Assembly (NCBI GenBank): GCA_025517565.1
Contig: JAOPKD010000015.1
Span: 1 to 64,000 of the forward strand
Direction of reading: 5' to 3'
Length of the DNA stretch: 64,000 bases
Source: Halapricum hydrolyticum
Lineage (GTDB): Archaea > Halobacteriota > Halobacteria > Halobacteriales > Haloarculaceae
Below the pieces are notes generated by a model. It made no database searches. It saw only the letters and a list, made by a program, of their open reading frames with translations, and was not told the DNA's origin. Below are positions 15,545 through 24,537 of the stretch, in pieces; the first letter of the stretch is position 1; each line of letters opens with the position of its first letter. The translations under genes were made by a program, and so were the position numbers.

Positions 15545-15936
15545 CAGTTCCGGGAAACGAGTGCGCTGATGAGTGTCTCGTCTTTGTGTAGCGTCTCGAT
15601 TTGATCTGCCGGGCCGATCACGGTCAGCTTGTTGGGCGCCGAGTCTTTGCCCATCAACCGACCGAGGAAGCTCCCCCCGTCGTCGTCGGACTGGGGATAG
15701 CTCTCGATCTCGATCCCGTTGAACTCGTCGGGGCTGATCTCGGTCATCGTGACTTCGATCAGGCGCGATTCTTCGTCAGGGGTGAGTCCCTCTTCGAGGA
15801 TCACGATGTTACCCTCGCGGACGCCGTCGAGGATCATCCGGATCTTCTCCATGCTGGTCAGCCCCTCCATACGCTGGGCGCTGATCATGTCGATCTGGAC
15901 GCCGTCAGTGTCGTCTGGTGTCTTGACTTCTGCCAT
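15544..15936 (-). CDS. oapB: OapB/ArvB family protein (DUF2073)
   Basis: The 130-residue protein matches DUF2073, beginning MAEVKTPDDTDGVQIDMISAQRM and containing REGNIVILEEGLTPDEESRLIEVTM. It has no membrane span or metal site. It sits between the GTPase oapA and the zinc-ribbon oapC, spaced five bases from the first and overlapping the second by one base, so the three form one operon. It is named origin-associated protein B; as ArvB it is linked to vesicle formation in Haloferax. The ATG at 15936 is preferred over a GTG three codons upstream. Confidence 0.88.
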   Translation of the reverse strand: MAEVKTPDDTDGVQIDMISAQRMEGLTSMEKIRMILDGVREGNIVILEEGLTPDEESRLIEVTMTEISPDEFNGIEIESYPQSDDDGGSFLGRLMGKDSAPNKLTVIGPADQIETLHKDETLISALVSRN

Positions 15937-15941
15937 CGTGA

Positions 15942-16589
15942 TCACCCGAAGTACTCCGCGATCTTGCCGTAGACTTCGTCCATGTTGTCGCCTTCCAGCG
16001 CAGAGAGGGGCACCGTCTCGTGCTGTGGGAAGGCATTTCGGATCCGCTTGACAGAGGATTCCTCGAGGTCGATCTTGTTCGCGAAGATCAACACGGGCAA
16101 GTCCTGACTCTCGATGATGCCGATCAACATCGTGTTGACCTGCGTGAACGGATCCTCGGCGCTGTCGAGGACGTAGATCACGCCGTCGACGTCCTCGCGA
16201 AGCCAGTGCATAGCCTCGGCAACGCCTTCGGTAGCCTCCCGGGAACGACGGACAGCGTCCTCCTTGTCCATGTCGTGATCGAGAAACTCCGTGTAATCGA
16301 CTTTCGTCGTCACACCGGGCGTGTCGACGATGTCGATCGAGACGGACTTACCGTTCCGTTCGATCTCGACGTTTTCTTTCCGACGGGCGCGTCGCGTCTC
16401 ATGGGGTATGTGACTCTCCGGTCCGACGGCGTCGCCGTGTTCCGTCCAGTCACGAGCAATCCGGTTTGCCAGCGTCGTCTTGCCAGCGTTCGGCGGCCCG
16501 TAGATGCCGATACGTTTCGGGTCCTGTTCAGAGAACAGCGACGCAGCTGCACGGGAAATGCTGTCCCTGAGTCCTGTGAGCAGTCCCAT
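15942..16589 (-). CDS. oapA: OapA/ArvA Era-like small GTPase
   Basis: The 215-residue GTPase shows G1 GPPNAGKTT (about residues 31-39), G3 DTPG, G4 NKID and a G5-like SAL. Its Ras/Era-like fold with an N-terminal amphipathic helix (MGLLTGLRDSISRAAASLF) suggests membrane contact. In Haloferax, the homologous ArvA drives extracellular vesicle formation; it was also named OapA for its place beside the origin. It is the first gene of the oap operon, reading away from the origin, with AT-rich promoter sequence near 16650-16660. The start at 16589 is favoured over an upstream in-frame ATG at 16649, whose extension lacks GTPase-like sequence. Confidence 0.88.
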   Translation of the reverse strand: MGLLTGLRDSISRAAASLFSEQDPKRIGIYGPPNAGKTTLANRIARDWTEHGDAVGPESHIPHETRRARRKENVEIERNGKSVSIDIVDTPGVTTKVDYTEFLDHDMDKEDAVRRSREATEGVAEAMHWLREDVDGVIYVLDSAEDPFTQVNTMLIGIIESQDLPVLIFANKIDLEESSVKRIRNAFPQHETVPLSALEGDNMDEVYGKIAEYFG

Positions 16590-16876
16590 CCTCGGTGTCC
16601 TCCCGCGCCCGATACCGGGCGTCTGAACGTACAAGCTACCCGTATTCACTTAAGTATACGTCAGACATCCATAAACAACTATACACGACGAGCAGTCGAG
16701 CCAGCCAACCACGGCGACCTTCCTCCGACCGATTTTCATAAGATATCATACTTTTGGAAGGGAAGTATAACAAAAACGTCCATTTCGGCCGATGAGGGAT
16801 ACGAGATAATATGTCATGGGTATCGTTCGCGAATGTTACGTCACTTCCCGTGTCCTAGATTGTCGGTCCTCTCCCT

Positions 16877-16905
16877 CCCCCACCCCTTCGTTTCGACTGG
16901 AACAG
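16877..16905 (-). promoter_or_regulatory. Origin recognition box, oapA side
   Basis: On the minus strand the box reads CTGTTCCAGTCGAAACGAAG followed by GGGTGGGGG. It is a 29-base exact inverted copy of the box at 17486-17514, with the G-run pointing toward oapA. Orc1/Cdc6 is the expected binder. Confidence 0.88.
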
Positions 16906-17090
16906 CCAGAGACACGGAGTGGGTTCGAGTGGAGAGAGCGGTGAAACGGTGACGATCGGGAGAAACACCACCGGGTAGAGTCGGGCGCAGTATATCAGAG
17001 TCTCTAGAGAACGGTTAAAACACTAGGAGCAGACTCGAAGAGAGGTGTTAACTGGAGGGTGACTTGAGGACGGAAAGTGAGTAGGTCTGC

Positions 17091-17142
17091 ACTCTATTTC
17101 ATGAGGATGGCGTCACTCTATATTTCATGAAGATGGCGCTAC
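17091..17142 (+). repeat. Direct repeat pair inside the origin
   Basis: Two units of the form ACTCTA(TA)TTTCATGA-n-GATGGCG-n follow one another at about 17091 and 17115. They lie in the AT-rich interval between the two origin boxes. Confidence 0.55.
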
Positions 17143-17193
17143 TCTAGGAAGATAGCTTCACTTCAGGGAGATAGCTACGCCCACAGAATGATA

Positions 17194-17229
17194 GGCTCAA
17201 AGAATGGCTCAAAGAATGGCTCAAAGAAT
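17194..17229 (+). repeat. Perfect 12-bp tandem repeat, three copies
   Basis: GGCTCAAAGAAT is repeated exactly three times in the origin interval. Further AGGAAGAGCG- and CTAGGAA-type short repeats follow up to about 17370. Such iterated short units are often found in the unwinding or initiator-binding part of origins; no function is shown here. Confidence 0.7.
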
Positions 17230-17485
17230 GTGGCTACTTACACTCACAATCCAGGAAAAGTGCTAGGAGCTCTCAACTCAGGAAGAGCGTTAGGAAGGAA
17301 GAGCGCTAGGAAAAGAGTTGGAGAGAGAACAGTCTATCTTTCACTCTAGGAAACTAGTACTCTAGGAAGCTAGAAGCAGATCAATAACAGTCTCGTTCTT
17401 CTCTACTACGGGTTTGGTATCCATGGTAGTATCTTAAATCATTCGCTTTCTACAAGCCCTGTTCTCACCCCCTCCCTCCTTTCTG

Positions 17486-17514
17486 CTGTTCCAGTCGAAA
17501 CGAAGGGGTGGGGG
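17486..17514 (+). promoter_or_regulatory. Origin recognition box, orc1 side
   Basis: CTGTTCCAGTCGAAACGAAG followed by GGGTGGGGG, identical over 29 bases to the inverted box at 16877-16905. The G-run points toward orc1, as in other haloarchaeal origins. Confidence 0.88.
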
Positions 17515-17979
17515 GGTCTCATGGGATGTCTTGTCATCTCGGATCCCGTCTCTATCGTCTTTCGGTCCACCCGGAGCACATATAACACATAGTAGATATT
17601 ATCGTCTATGTGCCATTCGTCCACTCTTCACTGGGTTCTCGTTCTATCGGATTCATCCGACACTCGTTCCCGATCCGGATCGTACCTCTCGGTCGATCAC
17701 GACTGATCTACTGTATGCCGTAGCCGTGTGTCTGTGACGAATCTTCCACAGTCCTACCGAATATCAACGTCGCAACTTTTCCATGGTTACGACGGACATC
17801 GACAGGACCCAGCTGGCGTTCCACCGTAATATTTAATATGCTGTCAACCACGGGTACCTGTTAGTTCAACTGGACACGGCCAGACTCGGGAAACGGCGGA
17901 ACACCTCTGCTCTCTGCTCTCTCCCGCCATATCTCTCTGCGCGCCGTGCCATTTCCACCTGAAAGTCAGGGGTTACCTC

Positions 17980-19554
17980 ATGACAGATGAAGACAACGAC
18001 ACCGATTCAGGGATCGACTCCGGGGCGGGACTTGACTCCGGGAGCGGCGGTGCCGGGCCGGGGTTCGTTGCTGACCGGAGTGGCGCTGACGATACCGAAT
18101 CAGTCGGCACGTCGTCGCTAGACGATATCGTCCTCGACGATGTCGACGGTGAAGACGACGCTGGCGAAGCGTCACGCGGTCTGTTCGACGACCTGCTGAG
18201 CGGCGAGCCGATCTTCGAAAAGAAGGAAGTACTCCGCCCCTCCTACACGCCCCGCAAACTCCCGCATCGCGAGGATCAGATCAACAACATGGCGACCATC
18301 CTCGTCAGTGCACTCCGGGGTGACACACCGTCGAACATCCTCATCTACGGCAAGACGGGAACCGGCAAGACCGCCAGCGCCAAGTTCGTCAGCGAGGAAC
18401 TCGAGGCGACCTCCGAGAAGTACGCCGTCGCCTGTGAGGTCGAGTACATCAACTGCGAGGTTACCGACACCCAGTACCGCGTCCTCGCGCAACTCGCGAA
18501 CAAGTTCATCGAGAAGAATCGCGAGCACATCTCCGAACGGATCGACCGACTCGAATCCCTTCGCGACGACGTGCGCGATGGTGGGTCGTCGCTTGCCCAA
18601 ACCGACTTCGAGTCGATCGAGAAGATCGAATCAACACTCGAATCACTTCGCGAGGAACGCGAGAACTTCGAAGAGGTTCCGATGACCGGCTGGCCGACCG
18701 ACCGCGTCTACAGCACGTTCTTCGAGGCGGTCGACTACACCGAGCGCGTCGTCGTTATCATGCTCGACGAGATCGACAAACTCGTCGAAAAGAGCGGCGA
18801 CGACACCCTGTACAACCTCTCACGGATGAACTCCGAACTGGAGAACTCCAAGGTCTCGATCATGGGTATCTCGAACGATCTGAAGTTCACCGACTTTCTC
18901 GACCCCCGCGTCAAATCCAGCCTCGGCGAGGAAGAAATCGTCTTCCCGCCATACGACGCCAACCAGCTCCGGGACATCCTGCAGGCGCGTGCCGAAGTCG
19001 CCTTCGAAGACGATTCGCTCTCCGAGGACGTCATCCCGCTGTGTGCCGCTTTTGCCGCCCAGGAACACGGCGACGCCCGACGCGCGCTCGATCTGCTCCG
19101 GACGGCCGGCGAACTCGCCGAACGGGACAATACCGATCGCGTCGAGGAAGACCACGTCCGACAGGCCCAGGAGAAGATCGAACTCGACCGCGTCGTCGAG
19201 GTCGTCCGAACGCTTCCGACCCAGTCGAAACTCGTCCTCTTTGCGATCATCCTGCTGGAGAAGAACGGCGTCCACAACATCAACACGGGTGAGGTCTACA
19301 ACATCTACAAGAGTCTCTGCGAGGAGATCGACGCCGACGTCCTCACCCAGCGCCGCGTCACCGACCTCATCTCCGAACTCGACATGCTCGGCATCGTCAA
19401 CGCCGTCGTCGTCTCGAAGGGGCGGTACGGCCGCACGAAGGAAATCTCGCTGTCGGTCCCGATCGACGAGACGGAAGCCGTCCTCCTGAGCGACTCCCGG
19501 CTCGGCGACATCGAGGACGTCCAGCCGTTCGTCCAGGCTCGATTCGATCAGTGA
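17980..19554 (+). CDS. orc1: Orc1/Cdc6 replication initiator
   Basis: The initiator binds origin boxes and loads the MCM helicase. The 524-residue protein has an acidic haloarchaeal N-terminal extension (about 70 residues), an AAA+ domain with Walker A GKTGTGKT (residues 124-131), Walker B MLDEID (Asp263), sensor 1 ISNDLKF and the arginine-containing lid (RRALDLLRTAGELAE). A C-terminal winged-helix domain (from about 410) contacts DNA. The ATG at 17980 follows the origin directly, and an AT-rich stretch (about 17823-17838) probably serves as promoter. Being adjacent to its own paired boxes suggests it governs this origin. Confidence 0.95.
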   Translation: MTDEDNDTDSGIDSGAGLDSGSGGAGPGFVADRSGADDTESVGTSSLDDIVLDDVDGEDDAGEASRGLFDDLLSGEPIFEKKEVLRPSYTPRKLPHREDQINNMATILVSALRGDTPSNILIYGKTGTGKTASAKFVSEELEATSEKYAVACEVEYINCEVTDTQYRVLAQLANKFIEKNREHISERIDRLESLRDDVRDGGSSLAQTDFESIEKIESTLESLREERENFEEVPMTGWPTDRVYSTFFEAVDYTERVVVIMLDEIDKLVEKSGDDTLYNLSRMNSELENSKVSIMGISNDLKFTDFLDPRVKSSLGEEEIVFPPYDANQLRDILQARAEVAFEDDSLSEDVIPLCAAFAAQEHGDARRALDLLRTAGELAERDNTDRVEEDHVRQAQEKIELDRVVEVVRTLPTQSKLVLFAIILLEKNGVHNINTGEVYNIYKSLCEEIDADVLTQRRVTDLISELDMLGIVNAVVVSKGRYGRTKEISLSVPIDETEAVLLSDSRLGDIEDVQPFVQARFDQ

Positions 19555-19611
19555 TCGGATTCGCTCGCCTCTGACGTCTTCCGGTCCGTCAGTCGTACGA
19601 AGTGACAGCGA

Positions 19612-20469
19612 TCAGCCGCTCGTCGCGTTCGTCGCCACCGTTCCGTTCCACGCGTTCGTCGCTGCTGTCCCGTGCCACGTCGTGTTCGTCGCGCCCGCCT
19701 CCGCGCTGAGCCGGATGTTTCCGAGATACGGGAGTGAGTACTCGGCAGTTCCGATGACCCACTCCGGCTTGACTGGTCCGTCCGCGATCCCCTTCACCTG
19801 ATCGTAGGCGTCGTTATCGTCTCCTTTGGTGATGAACCCCGAGTGAGGGGCGGGGCAGGCACGGACGTCCGTTCCTCCGGGAGTCGCCCCATCGCCCTCA
19901 CAGACAGCGTCTTCGGGGAGATAGTCCGGGTTGGCCTTGTCGACCCAGTTTTCGCCCGCCTCGACCCAGAACATCGCGCGGTGAATGACCGGTGTCCTAT
20001 GGTCACTTCCGTCGGGTTTGAAGACGATCACGTCCCCGTACTTGCCGAACTTCTCGTAGCCGGTTGTCTGTCCTGTTCTCTCGGTAACGACACCGCTCTC
20101 GTGGGCGCCGGGACCGGGGAACCGATCGGCTTCCATGACGAACACCAGATCGCCGCGCTCCATCACCGGCTCCATACTTCCGCTTTCGATGGCGACCATC
20201 GGCGGCCAGACTCCACTCGCAGTAAAGAGCAATACGCCGATCAAAACGACGATCCCGACGCTGCTGAGCAGGTCGTAGAGATACATCACCCAGTTCGACC
20301 CGCTTTCTTCGGGGTTGTCTCCGTGATGGATTCCCGGACCTCGCTCCGGTGGTCCGCCATAACCACGGGTCGAACGATCCGGCAGCTCCCGCGGCTGTGA
20401 GGTGTCGGCTCCATCGGATCGAGAGCCGTCCGCCGTTTCCGGTCCCGACTCCGGGACGTCGTCTTCCAT
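19612..20469 (-). CDS. sec11: Signal peptidase I (Sec11-like, S26B family)
   Basis: The enzyme removes Sec signal peptides at the outer membrane face. After about 65 acidic, disordered residues comes one membrane anchor (GIVVLIGVLLFTASGVW), then the catalytic Ser motif IESGSMEPVMERGDLVF. A His motif follows (PVIHRAMFW; archaeal and ER-type enzymes use Ser-His rather than Ser-Lys) and then GFITKGDDNDAYDQ with conserved Asp residues. The 285-residue length is normal for haloarchaea. The ATG at 20469 is used because the preceding in-frame start is a TTG. It diverges from polB, as is common in haloarchaea. Confidence 0.9.
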   Translation of the reverse strand: MEDDVPESGPETADGSRSDGADTSQPRELPDRSTRGYGGPPERGPGIHHGDNPEESGSNWVMYLYDLLSSVGIVVLIGVLLFTASGVWPPMVAIESGSMEPVMERGDLVFVMEADRFPGPGAHESGVVTERTGQTTGYEKFGKYGDVIVFKPDGSDHRTPVIHRAMFWVEAGENWVDKANPDYLPEDAVCEGDGATPGGTDVRACPAPHSGFITKGDDNDAYDQVKGIADGPVKPEWVIGTAEYSLPYLGNIRLSAEAGATNTTWHGTAATNAWNGTVATNATSG

Positions 20470-20573
20470 TATCGTTGTCAACCCGACGGACGGCCACCAA
20501 TCTTTCGCTTGGTCGGTGTCTCGCGCCCTCGCCTACCGTCACCCTTTTGCTCGGCGGCGCGAATCCTCGCGGT

Positions 20574-22289
20574 GTGCCTCTCGAGACGCCCGCTCGGATC
20601 GTCAGTGAACTCACAGCCCGTGGCTACAACGCCGAACGCGAAGCTGTGACGCTGCTCGCCGACGCGCCGGACACTGACGCCGCTCTCGACCGGGCTCTCG
20701 AAACGCTTCCCGACGACGCGCTCAAACTGCGGGCGACACACGTCCGGGACGCACTCGAAACGGACGGCTCCGAGCGCTCGCTCGGTGATCGCTCGCTCGC
20801 CGATCCGGCCGAACCTGAATCGACCGCGTCGCCGACCTCTGATACGTCCGTCGCTGACTCCGCCACCGCCCCTGACCGCGCGAACGGTTCGGCGAATACC
20901 GACCCCGACCCCACTGTTTCAACTGGAAACGAGCCGACGGAATCGTCGGACAATGCTACTGACTCTCCAGCCGAAACGAAGGGGGTTGGGGCGGATGCAG
21001 CGGGGGAAGACGGAGACATCGAAGAAGTGAGCGATGGCGTCGATTTCGAACGCCGGGCCACGAGTCGGGAGATAGATTCCGACCAGTTGTCTGTCGAGAT
21101 CGACGGCGATATGACCGGCCAATCGACCGGAACGGGCGAGTACAACGATTTCGTCGCCGTCTTTCGCGATCGCTACGAACGCCTCTCGAAACAGCTCCGT
21201 GGACGGGTCAACCATCGACCGACGGACGCACTGGAGTCGCTCCCCGGAAACGAAGAGGCAGCTATCGTCGGGATGGTTTCGGACATCCGATCGACAGCCA
21301 GTGGCCACTGGTTGATCGAACTCGAAGACACCAATGGAACCTTCCCGACCCTGGTGATGAAAGACCGTCCGATCGCCGATCTCGTCGCCGAACTGTTGCT
21401 TGACGAGGTGATCGCCGTCGAGGGGACACTCGCCGACGACGGCGGAATCCTCTTCGTCGACTCGTTGCACTTCCCGGACATACCCCGCACCCACGAACCC
21501 TCGACGGCGGATCGGCCGGTAAAAGCTGCCCTCATCAGTGACGTCCACGTCGGCAGTCAGGAGTTCAAGGCCGACGCCTGGCATCGCTTCGCCGACTGGC
21601 TCCACACCGACGACGCCGAGGGCGTCGAGTATCTGCTGATCGCGGGCGACATGGTCGAGGGCGTCGGCGTCTACCCCGACCAGGACGAGGAACTGGACGT
21701 CATCGACGTCTACGACCAGTACGAGCGCTTCTCGGAGTACCTCAAGGAAGTGCCCGGCGACATGGAGATCGTCATGATCCCGGGCAACCACGACGCCGTC
21801 CGCCTGGCCGAACCCCAGCCGGCATTCGATTCCGAGCTCCGACAGACGATGTCCGCCCACGACGCCCGCTTCACCTCGAACCCCTCTATGGTCACTATCG
21901 AGGGCGTCTCGGTGCTGATGTACCACGGGGTCAGTCTCGACGAAGTGATCGCCGAACTGCCCGATGAGAAAGCCAGCTACGACGAGCCCCACAAGGCGAT
22001 GTATCACCTCCTCAAGAAGCGCCACGTCGCCCCCCAGTACGGCGGGCACACGCGGCTTGCACCCGAAAAACAGGACTACCTAATTATCGACGAGGTGCCG
22101 GACGTCTTCCACGCCGGCCACGTCCACAAACTGGGCTACGGCAAGTACCACAACGTGTTGACGATCAACTCGGGCTGCTGGCAGGCGCAGACGGACTTCC
22201 AGAAGAGCGTCAACATCGACCCCGACGCCGGGTTCGCCCCGATCGTCGATCTGGAGACGCTGGAGCTCACTGTCCGGAGTTTCGGCTAG
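20574..22289 (+). CDS. polB: DNA polymerase II (PolD) small subunit DP1
   Basis: DP1 is the proofreading exonuclease partner of DP2. The 571-residue protein has an N-terminal helical domain (PLETPARIVSELTARGYN), a low-complexity Ser/Thr/Asp linker (about residues 65-185), an OB fold (AIVGMVSDIRSTASGHWLIELED) and a calcineurin-like phosphoesterase domain. The metal motifs are SDVHVGSQ (Asp323, His325), AGDMVEG, PGNHD (Asn405, His406), MYHGVS and AGHVHKLG. All nuclease residues are present. The GTG at 20574 is selected because the family begins there and upstream frame codons overlap sec11. Its linker also carries two origin-box-like motifs. Confidence 0.95.
   Translation: MPLETPARIVSELTARGYNAEREAVTLLADAPDTDAALDRALETLPDDALKLRATHVRDALETDGSERSLGDRSLADPAEPESTASPTSDTSVADSATAPDRANGSANTDPDPTVSTGNEPTESSDNATDSPAETKGVGADAAGEDGDIEEVSDGVDFERRATSREIDSDQLSVEIDGDMTGQSTGTGEYNDFVAVFRDRYERLSKQLRGRVNHRPTDALESLPGNEEAAIVGMVSDIRSTASGHWLIELEDTNGTFPTLVMKDRPIADLVAELLLDEVIAVEGTLADDGGILFVDSLHFPDIPRTHEPSTADRPVKAALISDVHVGSQEFKADAWHRFADWLHTDDAEGVEYLLIAGDMVEGVGVYPDQDEELDVIDVYDQYERFSEYLKEVPGDMEIVMIPGNHDAVRLAEPQPAFDSELRQTMSAHDARFTSNPSMVTIEGVSVLMYHGVSLDEVIAELPDEKASYDEPHKAMYHLLKKRHVAPQYGGHTRLAPEKQDYLIIDEVPDVFHAGHVHKLGYGKYHNVLTINSGCWQAQTDFQKSVNIDPDAGFAPIVDLETLELTVRSFG
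20916..20990 (+). other. Two origin-box-like motifs inside polB
   Basis: GTTTCAACTGGAAACGAG (20916-20933) and TCCAGCCGAAACGAAGGGGG continuing TTGGG (20966-20990) resemble the two known box styles. The second differs from the main origin box at only a few positions. They fall in the disordered linker encoding VSTGNEP and PAETKGVG. Confidence 0.5.
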
Positions 22290-22413
22290 TTCCCCCACTG
22301 GAAGATGCCTGAAACTGGATCCTGGCGAGTATTGCCGTCTGTCACTCCTCACGGCGATACCGGACGCGAGGGGATGGTTATACGGGCACGACGCGCCAAC
22401 GACCGGACGAACG

Positions 22414-23709
22414 ATGACTGACGACGACCGCGGATTCGAAACGAACGCCCTGCACGTCGGGCAGGAAGAACCCGACCCTGCCACGGGCGCACGCGCACCG
22501 CCGATCTATCAGACCACTAGCTACGTCTTCGAAGACGCCGAAGACGCCGCCCAGCAGTTCGCCCTCGAGAAGCCGGGCCACATCTACTCTCGGCTCATGA
22601 ACCCGACCACGGGACTGCTCCAGGAACGACTCGCCGCTCTCGAGGGTGGGGTCGGTGCCGTCGCGACGGCGTCCGGGATGAGTGCACTCAACCTCACGAC
22701 GTTCCTGCTCGCGGACGTCGGCGACAACGTCGTCACTGCTTCGGCACTGTACGGCGGCACCTATACCTACTTCACCCACACCGCGCCGCGAAACGGCGTC
22801 GAGGCGCGCTTCGTCGATACCCTCGATTACGACGCCTACGAGGAAGCGATCGACGAGGACACGGCCTACGTCCACCTCGAAACCATCGGCAACCCCGCGC
22901 TGGTGACGCCGGATATCGAACGCATCGCCGACATCGCTCACGACCACGGCGTCCCCCTGTTCGTCGACAACACGTTCGCGACGCCGTACCTGTCGAACCC
23001 GATCGAACACGGCGCGGACCTGGTCTGGGAGTCCACGACGAAGTGGATCCACGGCTCGGGGACGACCGTCGGCGGCGTCGTCGTCGACGGCGGCACCTTC
23101 CCCTGGGCAGAGTACGCCGAGGACTACCCCGAGATCGCCGGCGACAATCCCGCCTATCACGGCGTCAACTTCGCCGACCGGTTCGGCGAGGCCGCGTTCA
23201 CCTACGCCGCGATCGCTCGCGGGCTTCGGGACCTGGGCAACCAGCAGTCGCCGTTCGACGCCTGGCAGACGATCCAGGGGCTGGAGTCGCTGCCGATGCG
23301 GATGAAACGCCACTCCGAGAACGCCCAGCTCGTCGCCGAGTACCTGGACGACCACGACGAGGTCGCCTGGGTCAACTACCCCGGACTGGAAAGCCACGAG
23401 ACTCACGACAACGCCTCGAAGTACCTCGACGGCGGCTACGGTGGGATGATCACTTTCGGACTCGAGGCGGGCTACGATGCCGCCCGCGAGACCGTCGAGT
23501 CGACGGAGCTTGCCAGCCTCCTGGCGAACGTCGGCGACGCCAAAACCCTGATCATCCACCCCGCCTCGACGACACACCAGCAACTCACCGACGAGGAGAA
23601 GACCGCTGCCGGCGTCACCGACGACATGGTCCGGCTCTCCGTCGGCGTCGAGGATCCACAGGACATCATCGACGATCTGGACCAGGCGATCGCGCAGGCG
23701 ACGCGGTAA
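22414..23709 (+). CDS. metY: O-acetylhomoserine aminocarboxypropyltransferase (sulfhydrylase)
   Basis: This PLP enzyme of the Cys/Met metabolism family makes homocysteine from O-acetylhomoserine and sulfide. At 431 residues it has the longer MetY form rather than the roughly 390-residue MetB form. The start FETNALHVGQ, the phosphate-binding ATASGMSAL, FVDNTFATPYL with the cofactor-binding Asp, and the Schiff-base Lys210 (ESTTKWIHGSG) are all present. An in-house metX is not next to it. It lies 124 bases after polB, with a GTTATA promoter-like sequence near 22377, so it is probably transcribed alone. Confidence 0.9.
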   Translation: MTDDDRGFETNALHVGQEEPDPATGARAPPIYQTTSYVFEDAEDAAQQFALEKPGHIYSRLMNPTTGLLQERLAALEGGVGAVATASGMSALNLTTFLLADVGDNVVTASALYGGTYTYFTHTAPRNGVEARFVDTLDYDAYEEAIDEDTAYVHLETIGNPALVTPDIERIADIAHDHGVPLFVDNTFATPYLSNPIEHGADLVWESTTKWIHGSGTTVGGVVVDGGTFPWAEYAEDYPEIAGDNPAYHGVNFADRFGEAAFTYAAIARGLRDLGNQQSPFDAWQTIQGLESLPMRMKRHSENAQLVAEYLDDHDEVAWVNYPGLESHETHDNASKYLDGGYGGMITFGLEAGYDAARETVESTELASLLANVGDAKTLIIHPASTTHQQLTDEEKTAAGVTDDMVRLSVGVEDPQDIIDDLDQAIAQATR

Positions 23710-23760
23710 CGGTCGGTCGCCTCGTCCTGGCAGCTCAGTCCTCCCACACGGCAATCTCGA

Positions 23761-24234
23761 TCAGTTTTCTGCACCGTCGCGAACGGCAACCGCCATCCCG
23801 GTCTCGAAATCCAGCATGTCCCCGGCCGGTAGCTCCGCGCGACCGACCGCCAGCAACTCCCCCTCGTGATGGGTCACGAGGACCTCGTCGCCGGGTCGCA
23901 CGTCCGGATCGACCTCGCGGACGAACTTCGCGAAGACGTTCTTCCCGTCCCGAACGAACGGCTCGCTCTCGTCGCCGACAACGACCCGGTAATCGGGGTG
24001 AGGGAGCGATTCGTGGAGTCGACGGCCGCCAGCCAGTCCGAGCGTGAACCGCCCCGTCGTGCTGTAGGTCGCGAGTCGGCCGTCGGGCGCGATTATCTGT
24101 CGCGGCCGGCCGGAACTCGAACGAGTGATCTCCAGGTCGGGATCGTCGAACAGCGCCGCACTGTCCGGCCCAAACTGGTAAGTCACGACCCGGGCCAACG
24201 TGTCGAGATCCATCTCAGAGGCGGCCTCTGTCAT
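23761..24234 (-). CDS. PUA domain RNA-binding protein
   Basis: The 157-residue protein has an N-terminal pre-PUA-like region (DTLARVVTYQFGPDSAALF) and a C-terminal PUA domain (NVFAKFVREVDPDVRPGDEVLVTHHEGELLAVGRAELP), the module found in archaeosine transglycosylases and pseudouridine synthases. The catalytic domain of those enzymes is absent, so it probably binds RNA alone or assists a modification enzyme. The ATG at 24234 (MTEAASEMD) is preferred to an upstream in-frame one. It converges with metY and diverges from a small membrane protein. Confidence 0.8.
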   Translation of the reverse strand: MTEAASEMDLDTLARVVTYQFGPDSAALFDDPDLEITRSSSGRPRQIIAPDGRLATYSTTGRFTLGLAGGRRLHESLPHPDYRVVVGDESEPFVRDGKNVFAKFVREVDPDVRPGDEVLVTHHEGELLAVGRAELPAGDMLDFETGMAVAVRDGAEN

Positions 24235-24309
24235 GCCTGCTGGTCGGACACGGGCGGGCAAACGCCTTTCGACCCGATCCTCCCTGCGGGAATCGCCGCT
24301 ACGCTGGCG

Positions 24310-24317
24310 TTTATTTA
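24310..24317 (+). promoter_or_regulatory. TATA box for the small membrane protein
   Basis: TTTATTTA lies 23-30 bases upstream of the ATG at 24340, giving a leaderless start. Confidence 0.55.
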
Positions 24318-24339
24318 TCGACTGCCCGAATCGCGTTGT

Positions 24340-24516
24340 ATGGCAACGGATACGCGCAAGCTCGCTGTCGGCGGCGGTCTGCTTTTCATCTGCAGCGTCG
24401 TGATCATCATGCTGGGCGTTATCGACTTCCCGGTCGTCGTCGGGGCCGTCGCCGCGCTCGGCCTGGCGGCGGGTGCACTGCTGGTCGGCACATCCGAAGG
24501 TGGTCGCCCCGTCTAG
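24340..24516 (+). CDS. Small two-span membrane protein
   Basis: The 58-residue protein has two hydrophobic segments, LAVGGGLLFICSVVIIMLGV and VVVGAVAALGLAAGALLVG, joined by a short IDFP turn, with a charged front and a polar tail. A well placed TATA box supports expression. It belongs to the many small, conserved haloarchaeal membrane proteins of unknown role (possibly DUF7470, from memory). It lies between divergent PUA and convergent NYN genes, so it is probably monocistronic. Confidence 0.7.
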   Translation: MATDTRKLAVGGGLLFICSVVIIMLGVIDFPVVVGAVAALGLAAGALLVGTSEGGRPV

Positions 24517-24537
24517 GGTCGAAGACGCCAGATCCGC

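Larger units (their letters stand above)
16590..17979. other. Replication origin (oriC) region
   Basis: About 1.39 kb without a supported gene separates oapA from orc1/cdc6, which read outward from it. It is markedly AT-richer than the flanks, for example around 16735-16800 and 17400-17450. It is bracketed internally by two long inverted origin recognition boxes at 16877-16905 and 17486-17514, and holds tandem repeats between them. Orc1/Cdc6 plus the oap genes next to paired ORBs around an AT-rich core is the standard haloarchaeal origin plan. Unwinding most likely starts in the 580 bp between the boxes. Confidence 0.88.

Noticed and set aside
16020..16952. 310-codon plus-strand frame across oapA into the origin
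   Set aside because: Mostly antisense to the GTPase and then AT-rich origin; no domain.
17194..17229. Triple 12-mer as a coding repeat
   Set aside because: No open frame with sensible start, codon use or length covers it; it lies in the AT-rich origin core.
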